Both the position numbers and the translations under genes were made by a program. A DNA stretch of 64,000 bases from Consotaella salsifontis (GTDB taxonomy: Bacteria; Pseudomonadota; Alphaproteobacteria; Rhizobiales; Rhizobiaceae), in the NCBI RefSeq assembly GCF_900167365.1, contig NZ_FUXL01000001.1:1-64000 (forward strand). The letters are read 5' to 3'. Under the pieces are notes generated by a model. The model had not been told where the DNA came from. It worked only from the letters and a program-made list of their open reading frames with translations, and did no database searches. Shown here in pieces: positions 16,270-25,495 of the stretch (position 1 is its first letter; each line of letters starts with the position of its first letter).

Positions 16270-18075
16270 ATGTCACAGAGCTCCACCGCCGTTTCCGCTG
16301 CGCAGCCCGCACCGGAGGCGGGTGCGCCGCCCCTGCGCGAGGTGAAGCTGCCGATGATGCTGGTGTTGTCGCTGATCGTCGGCATTATCGCCGGGCTTGG
16401 AGCAATCGTCTTCAAGTATCTGATCGCGCTGATCTACAATTTCTCGTTCTATGGCGTCGTCAGTCCGTTTCTCGATACCAATTCCTTTGGTCCGCCCAGC
16501 CCGTGGGGTGCTGCCATCATCCTCGTGCCGGTGCTCGGCGGATTGATCGTTGTATATCTGGTGGAAACCTATGCGCCCGAGGCGCGGGGGCACGGCGTGC
16601 CGGAGGTGATGTACGCCATCTACCACAAGGGCGGAAACGTTCGTGGCGTTGTCGCCGTCATCAAGTCGGTCGCCTCTGCCATCTCGATCGGCACGGGCGC
16701 GTCGGTCGGTCGTGAGGGACCGTTCATTCAGATCGGCTCGTCCTTTGGTTCGACATTCGGACGGCTTCTCGGTCTCGTCCAGCACCAGAAGATCACGCTG
16801 CTTTCTGCCGGCGCTGGCGCCGGCATGGCCGCAACATTCAACACGCCGCTCGGCGGTATGCTCTTCGCTTCGGAAATCCTTCTGCCGGAAGTCTCGACGC
16901 GAACCTTTCTACCCGTCGTCGTGGCCACGGCGACCTCCACCTACACCTACCGCTACGCCATGGGAGCGGCTTCGGCCTTCGTCGTGCCGCTCCAGGACAT
17001 GGGACTGGAACCGGTTAATTTGGCCGAACTAGTCGTAGCCGGGATTCTTGGCGCCATCATGGGTGTCGCCGCATGGATCTTTATTAGAGCGCTGGCGAAG
17101 GCCGAGACGGTTTTCGAGGATTCCAAGCTCAATCCCTATCTCCAGAACGTCATCGGCATGACGATCGTGGGCATCACCGGCTATGTCTTTCTGCTCGCCT
17201 CCGGCCAGTATCACGTTCTAAGCGCCGGTTACGCGACGATTCAGGCGGTCCTCAACGGCGAGCACATGGGTGTCGCGCTGCTGCTGTTGCTCTTCGTGGG
17301 CAAGCTGGTGGCAACCTGCTTTAGTCTCGGTTCGGGAGCGTCTGGCGGAATTTTCTCGCCTTGCCTGTTCATGGGGGCGACGCTTGGCGGCGCCATCGGC
17401 CTTATCGGCAATCAGCTTCTGCCCGGCTTTAACCTCTCGCCGGAGATCTTTGCGATCATCGGCATGGGCGCCATGGTCGGCAGTGCCACCAGCGCGGGCA
17501 TGACGGCCATCGTCATGATCTTCGAGATGACCCGCGACTATCAGATTATCTTGCCGCTGGTTCTCGCCGTCGCCGTCGCCCTGGGAGTGCGACGTGCGCT
17601 GATCGTTGCCGATATCTACACCATCAAGCTTCGTAATCGCGGTAAGCCGATCCCCGTGGACCGCACCACCAACATGTTTCTGGTGCAGCCGGTGACGGAT
17701 GTCATGGCCCGCGATTTCAAGGTGCTGCCCGCTTCGATGACTGTGGTGGAGGCGCTCAAGGAAGTGGATCCGGAACATACGCGCGTTGTTCTTTCCGATG
17801 GCAACCGCATCATCGGTTTCGTCCGCTTCCTGACCATCCCCTATCATGCTGACAGATATGCCGGTCAGACACTGGGCGAGATCGGCGAAACCGAATTCAT
17901 CATTGCCGGCCAGAACTCGATCCTGAACACCGTGATGACGCGCATGAGCCGGCGACAGCGCTCCTACGCCATCGTCGTCAAGGACGTGCGCGGCGTCCCG
18001 CGTCCCGAGGATATCGTCGGCGTCATCGGCCGCGAGGAGATCGCGCGGGCCGTGGTTCGCAACCACTACGGTTGA
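16270..18075 (+). CDS. ClC-family chloride transporter with CBS domains
   Basis: A 601-aa ClC protein with about 16 short membrane helices (residues 28-440) and a cytoplasmic pair of CBS domains (about 472-530 and 540-595). Anion-path motifs are GHGVP (107-111; GSGIP in E. coli ClC-ec1), GREGP (147-151) with the gating glutamate E149, and GGIFSP (359-364). In NTPLGGMLFASEILL the residue aligned with the internal proton glutamate of ClC-ec1 (E203) is isoleucine, so it may not be a classical 2:1 exchanger. It may be a uniporter-like or uncoupled form. The CBS pair suggests nucleotide control. Confidence 0.88.
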   Translation: MSQSSTAVSAAQPAPEAGAPPLREVKLPMMLVLSLIVGIIAGLGAIVFKYLIALIYNFSFYGVVSPFLDTNSFGPPSPWGAAIILVPVLGGLIVVYLVETYAPEARGHGVPEVMYAIYHKGGNVRGVVAVIKSVASAISIGTGASVGREGPFIQIGSSFGSTFGRLLGLVQHQKITLLSAGAGAGMAATFNTPLGGMLFASEILLPEVSTRTFLPVVVATATSTYTYRYAMGAASAFVVPLQDMGLEPVNLAELVVAGILGAIMGVAAWIFIRALAKAETVFEDSKLNPYLQNVIGMTIVGITGYVFLLASGQYHVLSAGYATIQAVLNGEHMGVALLLLLFVGKLVATCFSLGSGASGGIFSPCLFMGATLGGAIGLIGNQLLPGFNLSPEIFAIIGMGAMVGSATSAGMTAIVMIFEMTRDYQIILPLVLAVAVALGVRRALIVADIYTIKLRNRGKPIPVDRTTNMFLVQPVTDVMARDFKVLPASMTVVEALKEVDPEHTRVVLSDGNRIIGFVRFLTIPYHADRYAGQTLGEIGETEFIIAGQNSILNTVMTRMSRRQRSYAIVVKDVRGVPRPEDIVGVIGREEIARAVVRNHYG

Positions 18076-18117
18076 GCTTGGCCAGCCGTATCGCGCGTCA
18101 ACGGGAGCAGGGACAAC

Positions 18118-19533
18118 ATGGCGCTCGCCGAGATCTTGAATGAAAGGCGGGAACGCCGGCCGGGAATTCCCGCCGCCATCGCCGAGCTGAAATCGTTTTT
18201 CGGGGAACGGGTCGTCACCGGCGAGGACGTTCGCCGCGCTCATGCCCACTCGACGACCTATCTGCCGGCCCAGCTTTCGGATGCGGTCGTCTTCGCCGAG
18301 ACCGAGGCCGAGGTTCAGACGATCGTCGGCATTTGCGGGCGACACGGCTGCCCCATCGTTCCCTTTGGCGCGGGCTCGTCGCTGGAGGGGCATGTGAACG
18401 CACCCTTCGGCGGCATCGCTCTGAACCTCTCCCGGATGAACCGCGTGCTGGCGGTTCATGCCGAGGACCTCGATTGCGTGGTGGAAGCCGGCATCACGCG
18501 CGAAACGCTCAACAGCCACCTGCGCGACACGGGCCTGTTCTTCCCCATTGATCCCGGCGCCGACGCGACGCTTGGCGGCATGGCCGCAACCCGCGCCTCG
18601 GGCACCAACGCGGTGCGCTACGGCACCATGCGCGACAACGTCATCGCGCTCAACGCCGTCATGCCTGACGGAAGCCTCGTGCGAACAGCGCGGCGCGCCA
18701 AGAAGACGAGCGCGGGCTATGACCTGACGCGACTGCTTGTCGGCTCCGAGGGAACGCTCGGCATCATCACCAGCCTCAATTTGCGGCTCGCCGGCATTCC
18801 GGAGACGATCCTCTCCGGCGTCTGCCCATTCCCGACCGTCAAGGACGCCTGCGACGCCGTCATAATGACGATCCAGAGCGGCATTCCCGTCGCCCGCATC
18901 GAGCTTATGGACGAGGCAGCGGTCGGCGCTGCCAACAGCGCGTCGAAGCTCGGCCTCGACCCGTCGCCTTGCCTGTTCCTGGAGTTTCATGGGTCGGCTG
19001 CTTCCGTCGACGAGCAGTCGCAGGCGTTTTCCGCCATCGCCGCCGAATTCGGCGGAGGCGAGGTCCAGCGGGCGACGCGGCCGGAGGATCGTGCCCGCCT
19101 TTGGAAGGCGCGTCACCACCATTATTGGGATGTTCTGACCCTTCGCCCCGGCTGCAAGGGCATTCCGACAGATGTCTGCGTTCCCGTCTCGGCACTATCC
19201 GAGTGCATCGCGGAGACGCAGAAGGACCTTGCCGCGTCGGACCTGATAGGACCGATCATCGGCCATGTCGGCGACGGAAACTTCCACGTTCTGCTCTTGA
19301 TTGATACGGAACAGCCCGCCGAGATCGCCGCCGCCGAGGGGTTCATGGCGCGTCTCGCGGCCCGTGCGCTGGCTTTCGACGGCACGTGCACCGGCGAACA
19401 CGGCATCGGCCAGGGCAAGCGGGGATATCTCGACGCCGAGCTCGGACCGGCAGTCGATGTGATGCGGGCGGTCAAGCAGGCGCTCGACCCCCGCGACATC
19501 ATGAACCCAGGCAAGATATTCTCCTTGTCTTGA
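18118..19533 (+). CDS. dld: D-lactate dehydrogenase (cytochrome), FAD-linked
   Basis: A 471-aa FAD-binding PCMH/VAO-type oxidoreductase that oxidises D-2-hydroxyacids and passes electrons to cytochrome c or quinone. The FAD-binding block PFGAGSSLEGH, the LNLSRMNRVL strand and DPGADATLGGMAATRASGTN are typical. The C-terminal signature GHVGDGNFH is followed by CTGEHGIGQGKRGYL. The GlcD (glycolate oxidase) branch is similar, but no glcE/glcF genes are adjacent, so stand-alone D-lactate dehydrogenase is favoured. The gene starts 42 bp after clc and may be cotranscribed with it. Confidence 0.82.
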   Translation: MALAEILNERRERRPGIPAAIAELKSFFGERVVTGEDVRRAHAHSTTYLPAQLSDAVVFAETEAEVQTIVGICGRHGCPIVPFGAGSSLEGHVNAPFGGIALNLSRMNRVLAVHAEDLDCVVEAGITRETLNSHLRDTGLFFPIDPGADATLGGMAATRASGTNAVRYGTMRDNVIALNAVMPDGSLVRTARRAKKTSAGYDLTRLLVGSEGTLGIITSLNLRLAGIPETILSGVCPFPTVKDACDAVIMTIQSGIPVARIELMDEAAVGAANSASKLGLDPSPCLFLEFHGSAASVDEQSQAFSAIAAEFGGGEVQRATRPEDRARLWKARHHHYWDVLTLRPGCKGIPTDVCVPVSALSECIAETQKDLAASDLIGPIIGHVGDGNFHVLLLIDTEQPAEIAAAEGFMARLAARALAFDGTCTGEHGIGQGKRGYLDAELGPAVDVMRAVKQALDPRDIMNPGKIFSLS

Positions 19534-19625
19534 GGCGTCTTGCACTCGACAAAGCGTTGGGGTTCTGACCTATCTCGAAATGAGTCCAGCGCTTGCCCGC
19601 CGGGCCGGACCGTGAGGGATAGCGG

Positions 19626-19645
19626 CCGCTTGATCGATCAAGCGG
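19626..19645. promoter_or_regulatory. 20-bp perfect palindrome, probable operator
   Basis: CCGCTTGATCGATCAAGCGG is perfectly self-complementary with no loop. It lies between dld (stop at 19533) and the AsmA-like gene, about 72 bp upstream of its start. No T-run follows, so it is not an obvious terminator; a homodimeric regulator site is more likely. Confidence 0.5.
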
Positions 19646-19717
19646 ATACGGGGAGAACGGATCGCTGAAGCCGCGCCGGCAAAAAGGCCGAAGAGGTTTC
19701 AGCCAAGGAGGGAGATC

Positions 19718-22700
19718 CTGCTCAGGGCCTTTGTCGCCATCGGCACTCTTTTGGTACTGGCGTTGGTCGCGGCGCTGGTAGCGCCTTTCTTTATCGATTG
19801 GTCCGTCTACCGAGCCGATTTCGAGCGCGAGGCCAGCCGCATTCTTGGCCGCCATGTCGTCGTCGAGGGCGAGGCGTCGGCGCGTCTGTTGCCGTTCCCC
19901 TCTGTCACGTTCTCCGACGTCGAGGTCAGGAATGACGCTGGAGAGATCGTGATGACGGTCAAGCGCTTCCGCATGGATGCCGAGCTGGCCCCCTATCTTT
20001 CCGGCGAAATCCGCATCTTCTCCATGAACCTGGAGGAGCCGAACCTCGTTCTCGGCCTGCCGCGCGAGGGCGCGATGGAGTGGGTCTTCGCCGCCCCCGA
20101 CATTCCGACATCGGCGACGGTGGTTCTCGAGAACATCACGATCGAGGATGGCACCATCGTCGTGCGCAACGATCGCACGACCCGCATCCATTACCTTCGG
20201 AACGTCGAAGCCCATTTGTCCGCCCGCTCACTTCAGGGGCCACTTTCAGGCGAGGGAACGCTGACCGCAGACGGCCATCAGCTGGGTTTCTCCATCAGCA
20301 CCGGCTCATCGGGGGAAGAGGGGGGATTGCCGCTGAAAGTGCGTCTTGACGCGCCCGAGGTTGATGCTGGCTTTGTCGTCGACGGCCGCGCGACGATGGA
20401 GGAGGGTCTTCCCCAAATCAGTGGATCTTTGCGCGTGTCGAGCCCGCTCGCCGCCCCCGCGCCCGCCACCGAAGGCAACGTCTTCGGCGCTGCAGAGCCG
20501 GATGAGGCGGCGACGGACCGCAGCGATCGCGTGCGGCCCGGTGGCGCCGTCCTGCCGCCGGTACAGGCCACGAGCACCATCGAAGCGTCGGCCGATGCGG
20601 TCGACCTCACCGACCTCCGCGTTTCGGCCGGGCCGCCCAAGGCACCCTATGTTCTGACCGGCGCGGGGCGATTGAACATTGCGCCCAACCCGTCCTTCGT
20701 GCTCGACCTTGAAGGCGAGCAGGTGGATGTCGACACGCTTGCGTCCGGTGAGACCGAGAGCACTGCCGGCGCCGTGGGGCTGGACGAGCGGCTGGAGGCG
20801 GTGCGCCGCGTCCTGGCGATGGTGCCGCGCCCCGAGATACCGGGAACCATACAGCTGTCGCTGCCGGTGGTCGTCGTTGGCGATACGACGGTGCGCGAGG
20901 TGTCCGTTGCCGCTTCGCCGACCGATGCGGGCTGGTCGCTCGCTCGGCTTTCCGCAGAACTTCCGGGCCGCACGCAGCTATCGGCCGACGGGACGCTCGA
21001 TCTCGGGCCGCGTCTGCGCTTCAAGGGCGATCTCCTTCTGGCCTCGCGCCAGCCGGCGGGCTTCTCATCCTGGCTGTCGGGGGCTGTCGATCCTGCGGTT
21101 CGGGGGCTGAACCGTGCAGGCTTTTCAGCCAAGGTCGATCTTTCGGAAGACGCGCAGATCTTCAACGACCTGGAGGTGGACGTCGGCGGAAACACCTTGA
21201 AGGGCAGCCTGAAGCGCAGCGGAGCCAGTGGCCAGAGGGCGCTCAACGCGCGCCTTTACGGCGGAGCTGCAAACCTCGACGCCATTCAAGCGTTCTCGAA
21301 ACTCTTCACCGGGCAGACCGACTCGCTGGCTGAGGCGAGCCGCTACAACGTTGCCTTCTCCGCCGGCCCCGTTTCATACAAGGGAGCCTCCGCGCGCGCC
21401 GTCGCGGCGGAATTCTCCTATGACGGCAATCGGCTTTCGGTTTCCAGGCTGTCGGTGGACGATCTTGCCGGAAGCGACCTTTCCGCCTCGGGCGAGCTTT
21501 CCGGCCTCAGGGCCAACCCGCAGGGCGATCTCTCCATCTCCGTCGAGAGCGAACGGCCGGAGGCGATCATCGACTTCCTGAGCCAGCGTCTGCCGGAAAG
21601 CCCGGTTCTTCCGGTCCTGGCGCGGCGGGCGCCGTCCTTCGGTCCACTGCGCCTCAAGGCTCGGCTGCGAACCGATGAGCATACCTCGAACGGTGTGCCG
21701 GCGCTGCGCATCACCGTGGCCGGCTCGGCGGGCGGCACCAGGATCGACAGTTCCATCGCGTTGGAAAATGGCTTTGCCATTGCCACCGAAAGCGGCCGCT
21801 ACGGCGTCAATCTTGGCCTGACCAACGACGATCCGCCGCAACTGTTGACCCAGCTGGGGTTCGATGCCCTCCCTGTGGACGTGCCCGCGCCGCTCTCGCT
21901 CCAGCTTTCCCTCTCCGGCGAAAAGACGGGTCCGGCGATGTTGAGCGCGGCCCTGAGGGCGCCGGGTTCCGAACTCGCGGCCAACGGAACGGTGGAGATT
22001 TCAGCGGAGGGCATAGACAGTCTCGAAGCCTCGCTGATCGCCCGAAGCGAGGACTTCGCGTCTTGGCTTCTCGCAGGTGGCGGCTTCTTGGGCCAAACCG
22101 CGGACCTGTCGATGCCGGTCGACATGACCGCCGACATCTCCTGGTACAAGGGCGACTGGACGCTTGACGGTTGGCAGGGCTCGCTCGCCGGTGTCACGGT
22201 CGCCGGCGCGTTGCGAAAGACCGAGGAAGGTCCTGTCACCGGCGATCTCCGCCTGTCCGAATTGTCGCTGCCGTGGCTCGCCGAACTGGTCTATGGCCGG
22301 CCGCCGCTGGATCCGGACGGCGGCTGGTCATCGGCGGGATTCGGCTCGCCCTTTCCGCTTCCCGATGCGGACCTTGATCTTTCCGTGCAGCGTTTCGACC
22401 TGGGCGGGGCATCTGCCGTCGCAGGCCTCTCCGCGCATTTGTCCAACGACGCATCACAACTGCTCCTTTCCGATGCCAAAGGAGGAATCGGCACAGCCGA
22501 GATCGCGGGAAGCCTCGCGCTGAAGAACGTCAATGGCGTTGGCGGTTTCTCCATGACGGCGAAGGGCTCGGGCATCGCGCTGGACCGCCTGTTCCTGGGG
22601 CAGGACGACGGATCGATACCCGGCACGTTCGGCGGAGAAATCGCGCTTGACGCCACCGGCCAATCCTACCGGGCAATGCTCTCGGCCATGACGGGGGCGG

Positions 22701-23533
22701 GAGAGGTGGAGGTGCGCGATGCAGCGCTGCCGGGCATTGCCCCGACCATGTTCGGCCCCATCGTTGCGGCCGCCGACAAGGAGGGATTCGAGATCAGCCA
22801 GCGGACCGTTTCCGCTGTCGTTTCCGGCCTCGATCAGGGGGCTACGGTTCCGGTCCCCTCGGCCAGCTCCCGATTCTCCGTCGCCGGCGGCATCGCGCGC
22901 TTCGCGCCCGTGACGCTCCAGACCGACGGCGGTACGCTCACTCTCAGCGGCGAGGTCGACCTCGCCGATGCCGCCTTGCAGGGGCAGGCGCAACTGGCCC
23001 TCGACGCGGGCGACGAAAAGGTCGAGGGCGCCGACCCGCTGGTCGATTACACGATTTCTGGCAGCCTGGCGGCGCCCCGGCTTGAGGCGGACGTCAGCTC
23101 TCTGGCCAACTATCTTTCCGTTCGAAGGCTCGAGAAGGAGCAGGAGCGGGTGGAGGCGATGCAGGAGGCGCTTCAGGAAAAGCTGCGGCTGCGTCGCGAG
23201 GTCCGCTTCTACCGCTGGCGCGCCGGCGAGCGGGACAGGCTGCGCACCGAGGCTGAAGCCGTCGCCGAGCGCGAGCGCCAGGCGCTTGAGCGCCAGAAGG
23301 CAGAGGAGGCCGCAAAAGCGGCAGCAGAGGAAGAAGACGTGATCCGCAAGGCGATCGAGGATGCCGAGCGTCGGTCGAGGGAGGCTCCGAGCCAGCCGGA
23401 CGGCAAAGCCTCCACGCCGAACCCCGACCTCAACTTCGATGTCTCGCCGCCATCCCCCGTCGCGCCGCGGCCGGCACCGCCAGCGCCGGTCGATCCCGCG
23501 CTTCCAGGCGTCACCAACCCGCTTCAGTTCTGA
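19718..23533 (+). CDS. Large AsmA-like envelope protein
   Basis: A 1271-aa AsmA-family protein: one N-terminal membrane helix (FVAIGTLLVLALVAALVAPF) ending in FIDW, the block typical of alphaproteobacterial AsmA proteins, then a very long beta-rich periplasmic part. Relatives are implicated in phospholipid transport to, or assembly of, the outer membrane. The C-terminus has a charged coiled coil (about 1125-1225) and a Pro-rich tail. The only strong ribosome site, AAGGAGGG at 19705-19712, is followed by ATC and then CTG at 19718. The first standard start codon is TTG at 19751, which has no such site and would cut the helix. I therefore place the start at CTG, giving MLRAFVAIGT. Confidence 0.82.
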   Translation: MLRAFVAIGTLLVLALVAALVAPFFIDWSVYRADFEREASRILGRHVVVEGEASARLLPFPSVTFSDVEVRNDAGEIVMTVKRFRMDAELAPYLSGEIRIFSMNLEEPNLVLGLPREGAMEWVFAAPDIPTSATVVLENITIEDGTIVVRNDRTTRIHYLRNVEAHLSARSLQGPLSGEGTLTADGHQLGFSISTGSSGEEGGLPLKVRLDAPEVDAGFVVDGRATMEEGLPQISGSLRVSSPLAAPAPATEGNVFGAAEPDEAATDRSDRVRPGGAVLPPVQATSTIEASADAVDLTDLRVSAGPPKAPYVLTGAGRLNIAPNPSFVLDLEGEQVDVDTLASGETESTAGAVGLDERLEAVRRVLAMVPRPEIPGTIQLSLPVVVVGDTTVREVSVAASPTDAGWSLARLSAELPGRTQLSADGTLDLGPRLRFKGDLLLASRQPAGFSSWLSGAVDPAVRGLNRAGFSAKVDLSEDAQIFNDLEVDVGGNTLKGSLKRSGASGQRALNARLYGGAANLDAIQAFSKLFTGQTDSLAEASRYNVAFSAGPVSYKGASARAVAAEFSYDGNRLSVSRLSVDDLAGSDLSASGELSGLRANPQGDLSISVESERPEAIIDFLSQRLPESPVLPVLARRAPSFGPLRLKARLRTDEHTSNGVPALRITVAGSAGGTRIDSSIALENGFAIATESGRYGVNLGLTNDDPPQLLTQLGFDALPVDVPAPLSLQLSLSGEKTGPAMLSAALRAPGSELAANGTVEISAEGIDSLEASLIARSEDFASWLLAGGGFLGQTADLSMPVDMTADISWYKGDWTLDGWQGSLAGVTVAGALRKTEEGPVTGDLRLSELSLPWLAELVYGRPPLDPDGGWSSAGFGSPFPLPDADLDLSVQRFDLGGASAVAGLSAHLSNDASQLLLSDAKGGIGTAEIAGSLALKNVNGVGGFSMTAKGSGIALDRLFLGQDDGSIPGTFGGEIALDATGQSYRAMLSAMTGAGEVEVRDAALPGIAPTMFGPIVAAADKEGFEISQRTVSAVVSGLDQGATVPVPSASSRFSVAGGIARFAPVTLQTDGGTLTLSGEVDLADAALQGQAQLALDAGDEKVEGADPLVDYTISGSLAAPRLEADVSSLANYLSVRRLEKEQERVEAMQEALQEKLRLRREVRFYRWRAGERDRLRTEAEAVAERERQALERQKAEEAAKAAAEEEDVIRKAIEDAERRSREAPSQPDGKASTPNPDLNFDVSPPSPVAPRPAPPAPVDPALPGVTNPLQF

Positions 23534-23539
23534 TCCGTA

Positions 23540-24604
23540 TCAGGCCGCCGTCTTCCATGTGCGGCCAAGGACGCCCAGCCAGTTCTTGTGGGCGATCTTC
23601 TCGATCAGGTCGCTGCCATAGCCACGGCTTTCCATCGCCGAGAACAGGGCCGGCAACCCGGCCGCATCCTTAATAGCCCGTGGAATCATGGCGCCGTCGA
23701 AGTCGGAGCCGAGGGCTACGCCGTCCTCGCCGAGCCGACCCAGGAGATGGTCGAGATGGCGTAGCATCGTCTCCAGCGGCGTGTTGTCGTCCATCGACCC
23801 GTCCTCGCGCAGGAAGGCGGTGGCGAAGTTGAGCCCCACGACGCCCTTCGATGCGGCGATGGCGTCGAGCTGGCTGTCGGTCAGGTTGCGGCTGACGGGA
23901 CAGAGCGCGTGGGCGTTGGAATGGGTGGCGACGAGCGGCGCGTTCGAAAGCTCGGCGACGTCCCAGAAGCCCTTTTCGTTCAGATGGGAGAGGTCGAGAA
24001 GGATGCCGAGCTCGTTGCAGCGCTCTACCAGCCTCTTGCCCGGCTCCTTCAGCCCGCCGCCGACGTCGGGGGAGGAGGGAAAGGCCATGGGCACGCCGTC
24101 GGCGAAGATGTTGTTGCGGCTCCACACCATGCCGATGGAGCGAAGGCCCGCCGCATGGAGAACGTCGAGCAGCTTAAGGTCCTCGTCGAGCGCCTCCGCT
24201 CCCTCGATGTGCAGCACGGCCGCCATGGCCCCGACGGCCCACGCCGCCTCGATATCAGCCACCGAACGGCAGACCTTGAGTCGCCCCTTCGACATGCGCT
24301 CCAGACGGAACAAGATGGAGGCCATATGAACGGTCGACACCTCCGCCACCGCCTTTTCCAATGGCACGGGAAGGGGTAGCGCGTAGCCGCCCTTGGGCAT
24401 CCGCGAAGTCACGTCCGCCTCGTGCGGCGAGGGCGGAAAGATCGCGAACATGCCGCCGCGCAAACCGCCCGTCTCGGCGCGCTTGAGGTCGATATGGCCG
24501 CCGGCGCCGCCGTTGAGGAAGGTCTCGAACGCGCGCGGCGTTCCTTCTTCCATGATGCGCAGGAGAACGTCGTTGTGGCCGTCGAAGACGATGGGCGAGG
24601 GCAT
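23540..24604 (-). CDS. Membrane dipeptidase, peptidase family M19
   Basis: A 354-aa zinc dipeptidase of the renal-dipeptidase family, which cleaves dipeptides including those with a C-terminal D-residue. Metal-binding motifs are DGHNDVL near the N-terminus, HIEGAEAL, DLSHLNEKGF and ATHSNAHALCP; GSDFDGAMIPRA is the C-terminal signature. No signal peptide is visible, so it is probably cytoplasmic. The start is the ATG at 24604, nine bases after AGGA. It lies downstream of the dipeptide ABC operon in the same direction, which suggests it hydrolyses imported dipeptides. It converges with the AsmA gene six bases away. Confidence 0.88.
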   Translation of the reverse strand: MPSPIVFDGHNDVLLRIMEEGTPRAFETFLNGGAGGHIDLKRAETGGLRGGMFAIFPPSPHEADVTSRMPKGGYALPLPVPLEKAVAEVSTVHMASILFRLERMSKGRLKVCRSVADIEAAWAVGAMAAVLHIEGAEALDEDLKLLDVLHAAGLRSIGMVWSRNNIFADGVPMAFPSSPDVGGGLKEPGKRLVERCNELGILLDLSHLNEKGFWDVAELSNAPLVATHSNAHALCPVSRNLTDSQLDAIAASKGVVGLNFATAFLREDGSMDDNTPLETMLRHLDHLLGRLGEDGVALGSDFDGAMIPRAIKDAAGLPALFSAMESRGYGSDLIEKIAHKNWLGVLGRTWKTAA

Positions 24605-24659
24605 TTTAGGCAATCCTGGGAGGCGTTAGGGAATCAAGAAATGATCGGGCGAGGATAGA

Positions 24660-24679
24660 CCCTGGCGGCCGGGCCAGGG
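24660..24679 (-). terminator. Hairpin after dppF
   Basis: CCCTGGC (24660-24666) pairs with GCCAGGG (24673-24679) around a 6-nt GC loop, about 27 bases past the dppF stop on the minus strand. A smaller CACCG/CGGTG hairpin lies closer to the stop. There is no strong T-run, so it may only attenuate expression or stabilise the message between dppF and the dipeptidase gene. Confidence 0.35.
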
Positions 24680-24706
24680 GAGCCGCGGCACACCGTTTCC
24701 GGTGGA

Positions 24707-25495
24707 TCAGCGGACATAGCCCTCGCTCGCCGTCAGAAGCCGCCTCGTATAATCGGAGGCGACGGCGTGGTCCTTCAGTCCCGCCCGGTCCAGCTCCTCC
24801 ACCGCCTCGCCGCCCTGCATGACCAGCAGGCGATCGCACATGTGGTCGATCACTGCGAGATCGTGGCTGACGAGGAGATAGGTCAGCTTCTTCTCGGCCC
24901 TCAGGCGCTGGAGGAGATTGAGCACCTCCGCCTGGATCGACGCGTCGAGCGCCGAGGTCGGCTCATCGAGGAGGAGAACGTCTGGCTCCACGATGAGCGC
25001 GCGGGCGATGGCGATCCGCTGGCGCTGACCGCCGGAGAGCTGATGCGGCAGGCGAAACCGAAAGCGCGCGTCGAGACCCACGTCCTTCAGCGCAGCCACC
25101 ACCCGCTCCTCGCGATCCGCGAAGCGGTGGATGGCGAGCGGCTCCGACAGCACCCGGTCGACCGTGTGGCGCGGATGAAGCGAGCCGTAAGGGTCCTGAA
25201 ACACCATCTGAACGCGGCGCGCGAAGGTCTTGCTTCTTCTGCCTTCTATCGCTGTGCCGTCCATCGATACGGAGCCGCCGGAAATGGGCGCGAGGCCGCA
25301 GATGGCGCGCAGCACCGTCGATTTCCCGGAACCCGACTCGCCGACCAACCCGAAGGACTCCTCGGGGCGAACGTTGAAGGAGATGCCGCGCACCGCGCGC
25401 ACCTCCTGACGGCCGTGCCCGAACACCACCTGAAGGTTGCTGGCCGAGAGCTTGGGCGTGGGCGCGGCGGGCGCCTCAGCGGGAACGGCGCTCAT
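24707..25495 (-). CDS. dppF: Dipeptide/oligopeptide ABC transporter ATPase (DppF type)
   Basis: A 262-aa cytoplasmic ABC ATPase, the second of two in a peptide importer. Walker A is [16 protein letters not shown], the Q-loop region is VFQDPYGSLHPR, the signature is LSGGQRQRIAIARAL, Walker B is [11 protein letters not shown] and the switch His is in LLVSHDLAV. Unlike many DppF proteins it lacks an extended C-terminal oligopeptide box. The ATG at 25495 overlaps the dppD stop as ATGA and has GAGG seven bases upstream; a start two codons earlier (25501) is possible. Confidence 0.88.
   Translation of the reverse strand: MSAVPAEAPAAPTPKLSASNLQVVFGHGRQEVRAVRGISFNVRPEESFGLVGESGSGKSTVLRAICGLAPISGGSVSMDGTAIEGRRSKTFARRVQMVFQDPYGSLHPRHTVDRVLSEPLAIHRFADREERVVAALKDVGLDARFRFRLPHQLSGGQRQRIAIARALIVEPDVLLLDEPTSALDASIQAEVLNLLQRLRAEKKLTYLLVSHDLAVIDHMCDRLLVMQGGEAVEELDRAGLKDHAVASDYTRRLLTASEGYVR

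Noticed and set aside
17218-19122. 634-codon minus-strand open frame across clc and dld
   Set aside because: It runs antisense through two well-recognised genes, is rich in Arg, Asp and His as shadow frames are, and has no motif.
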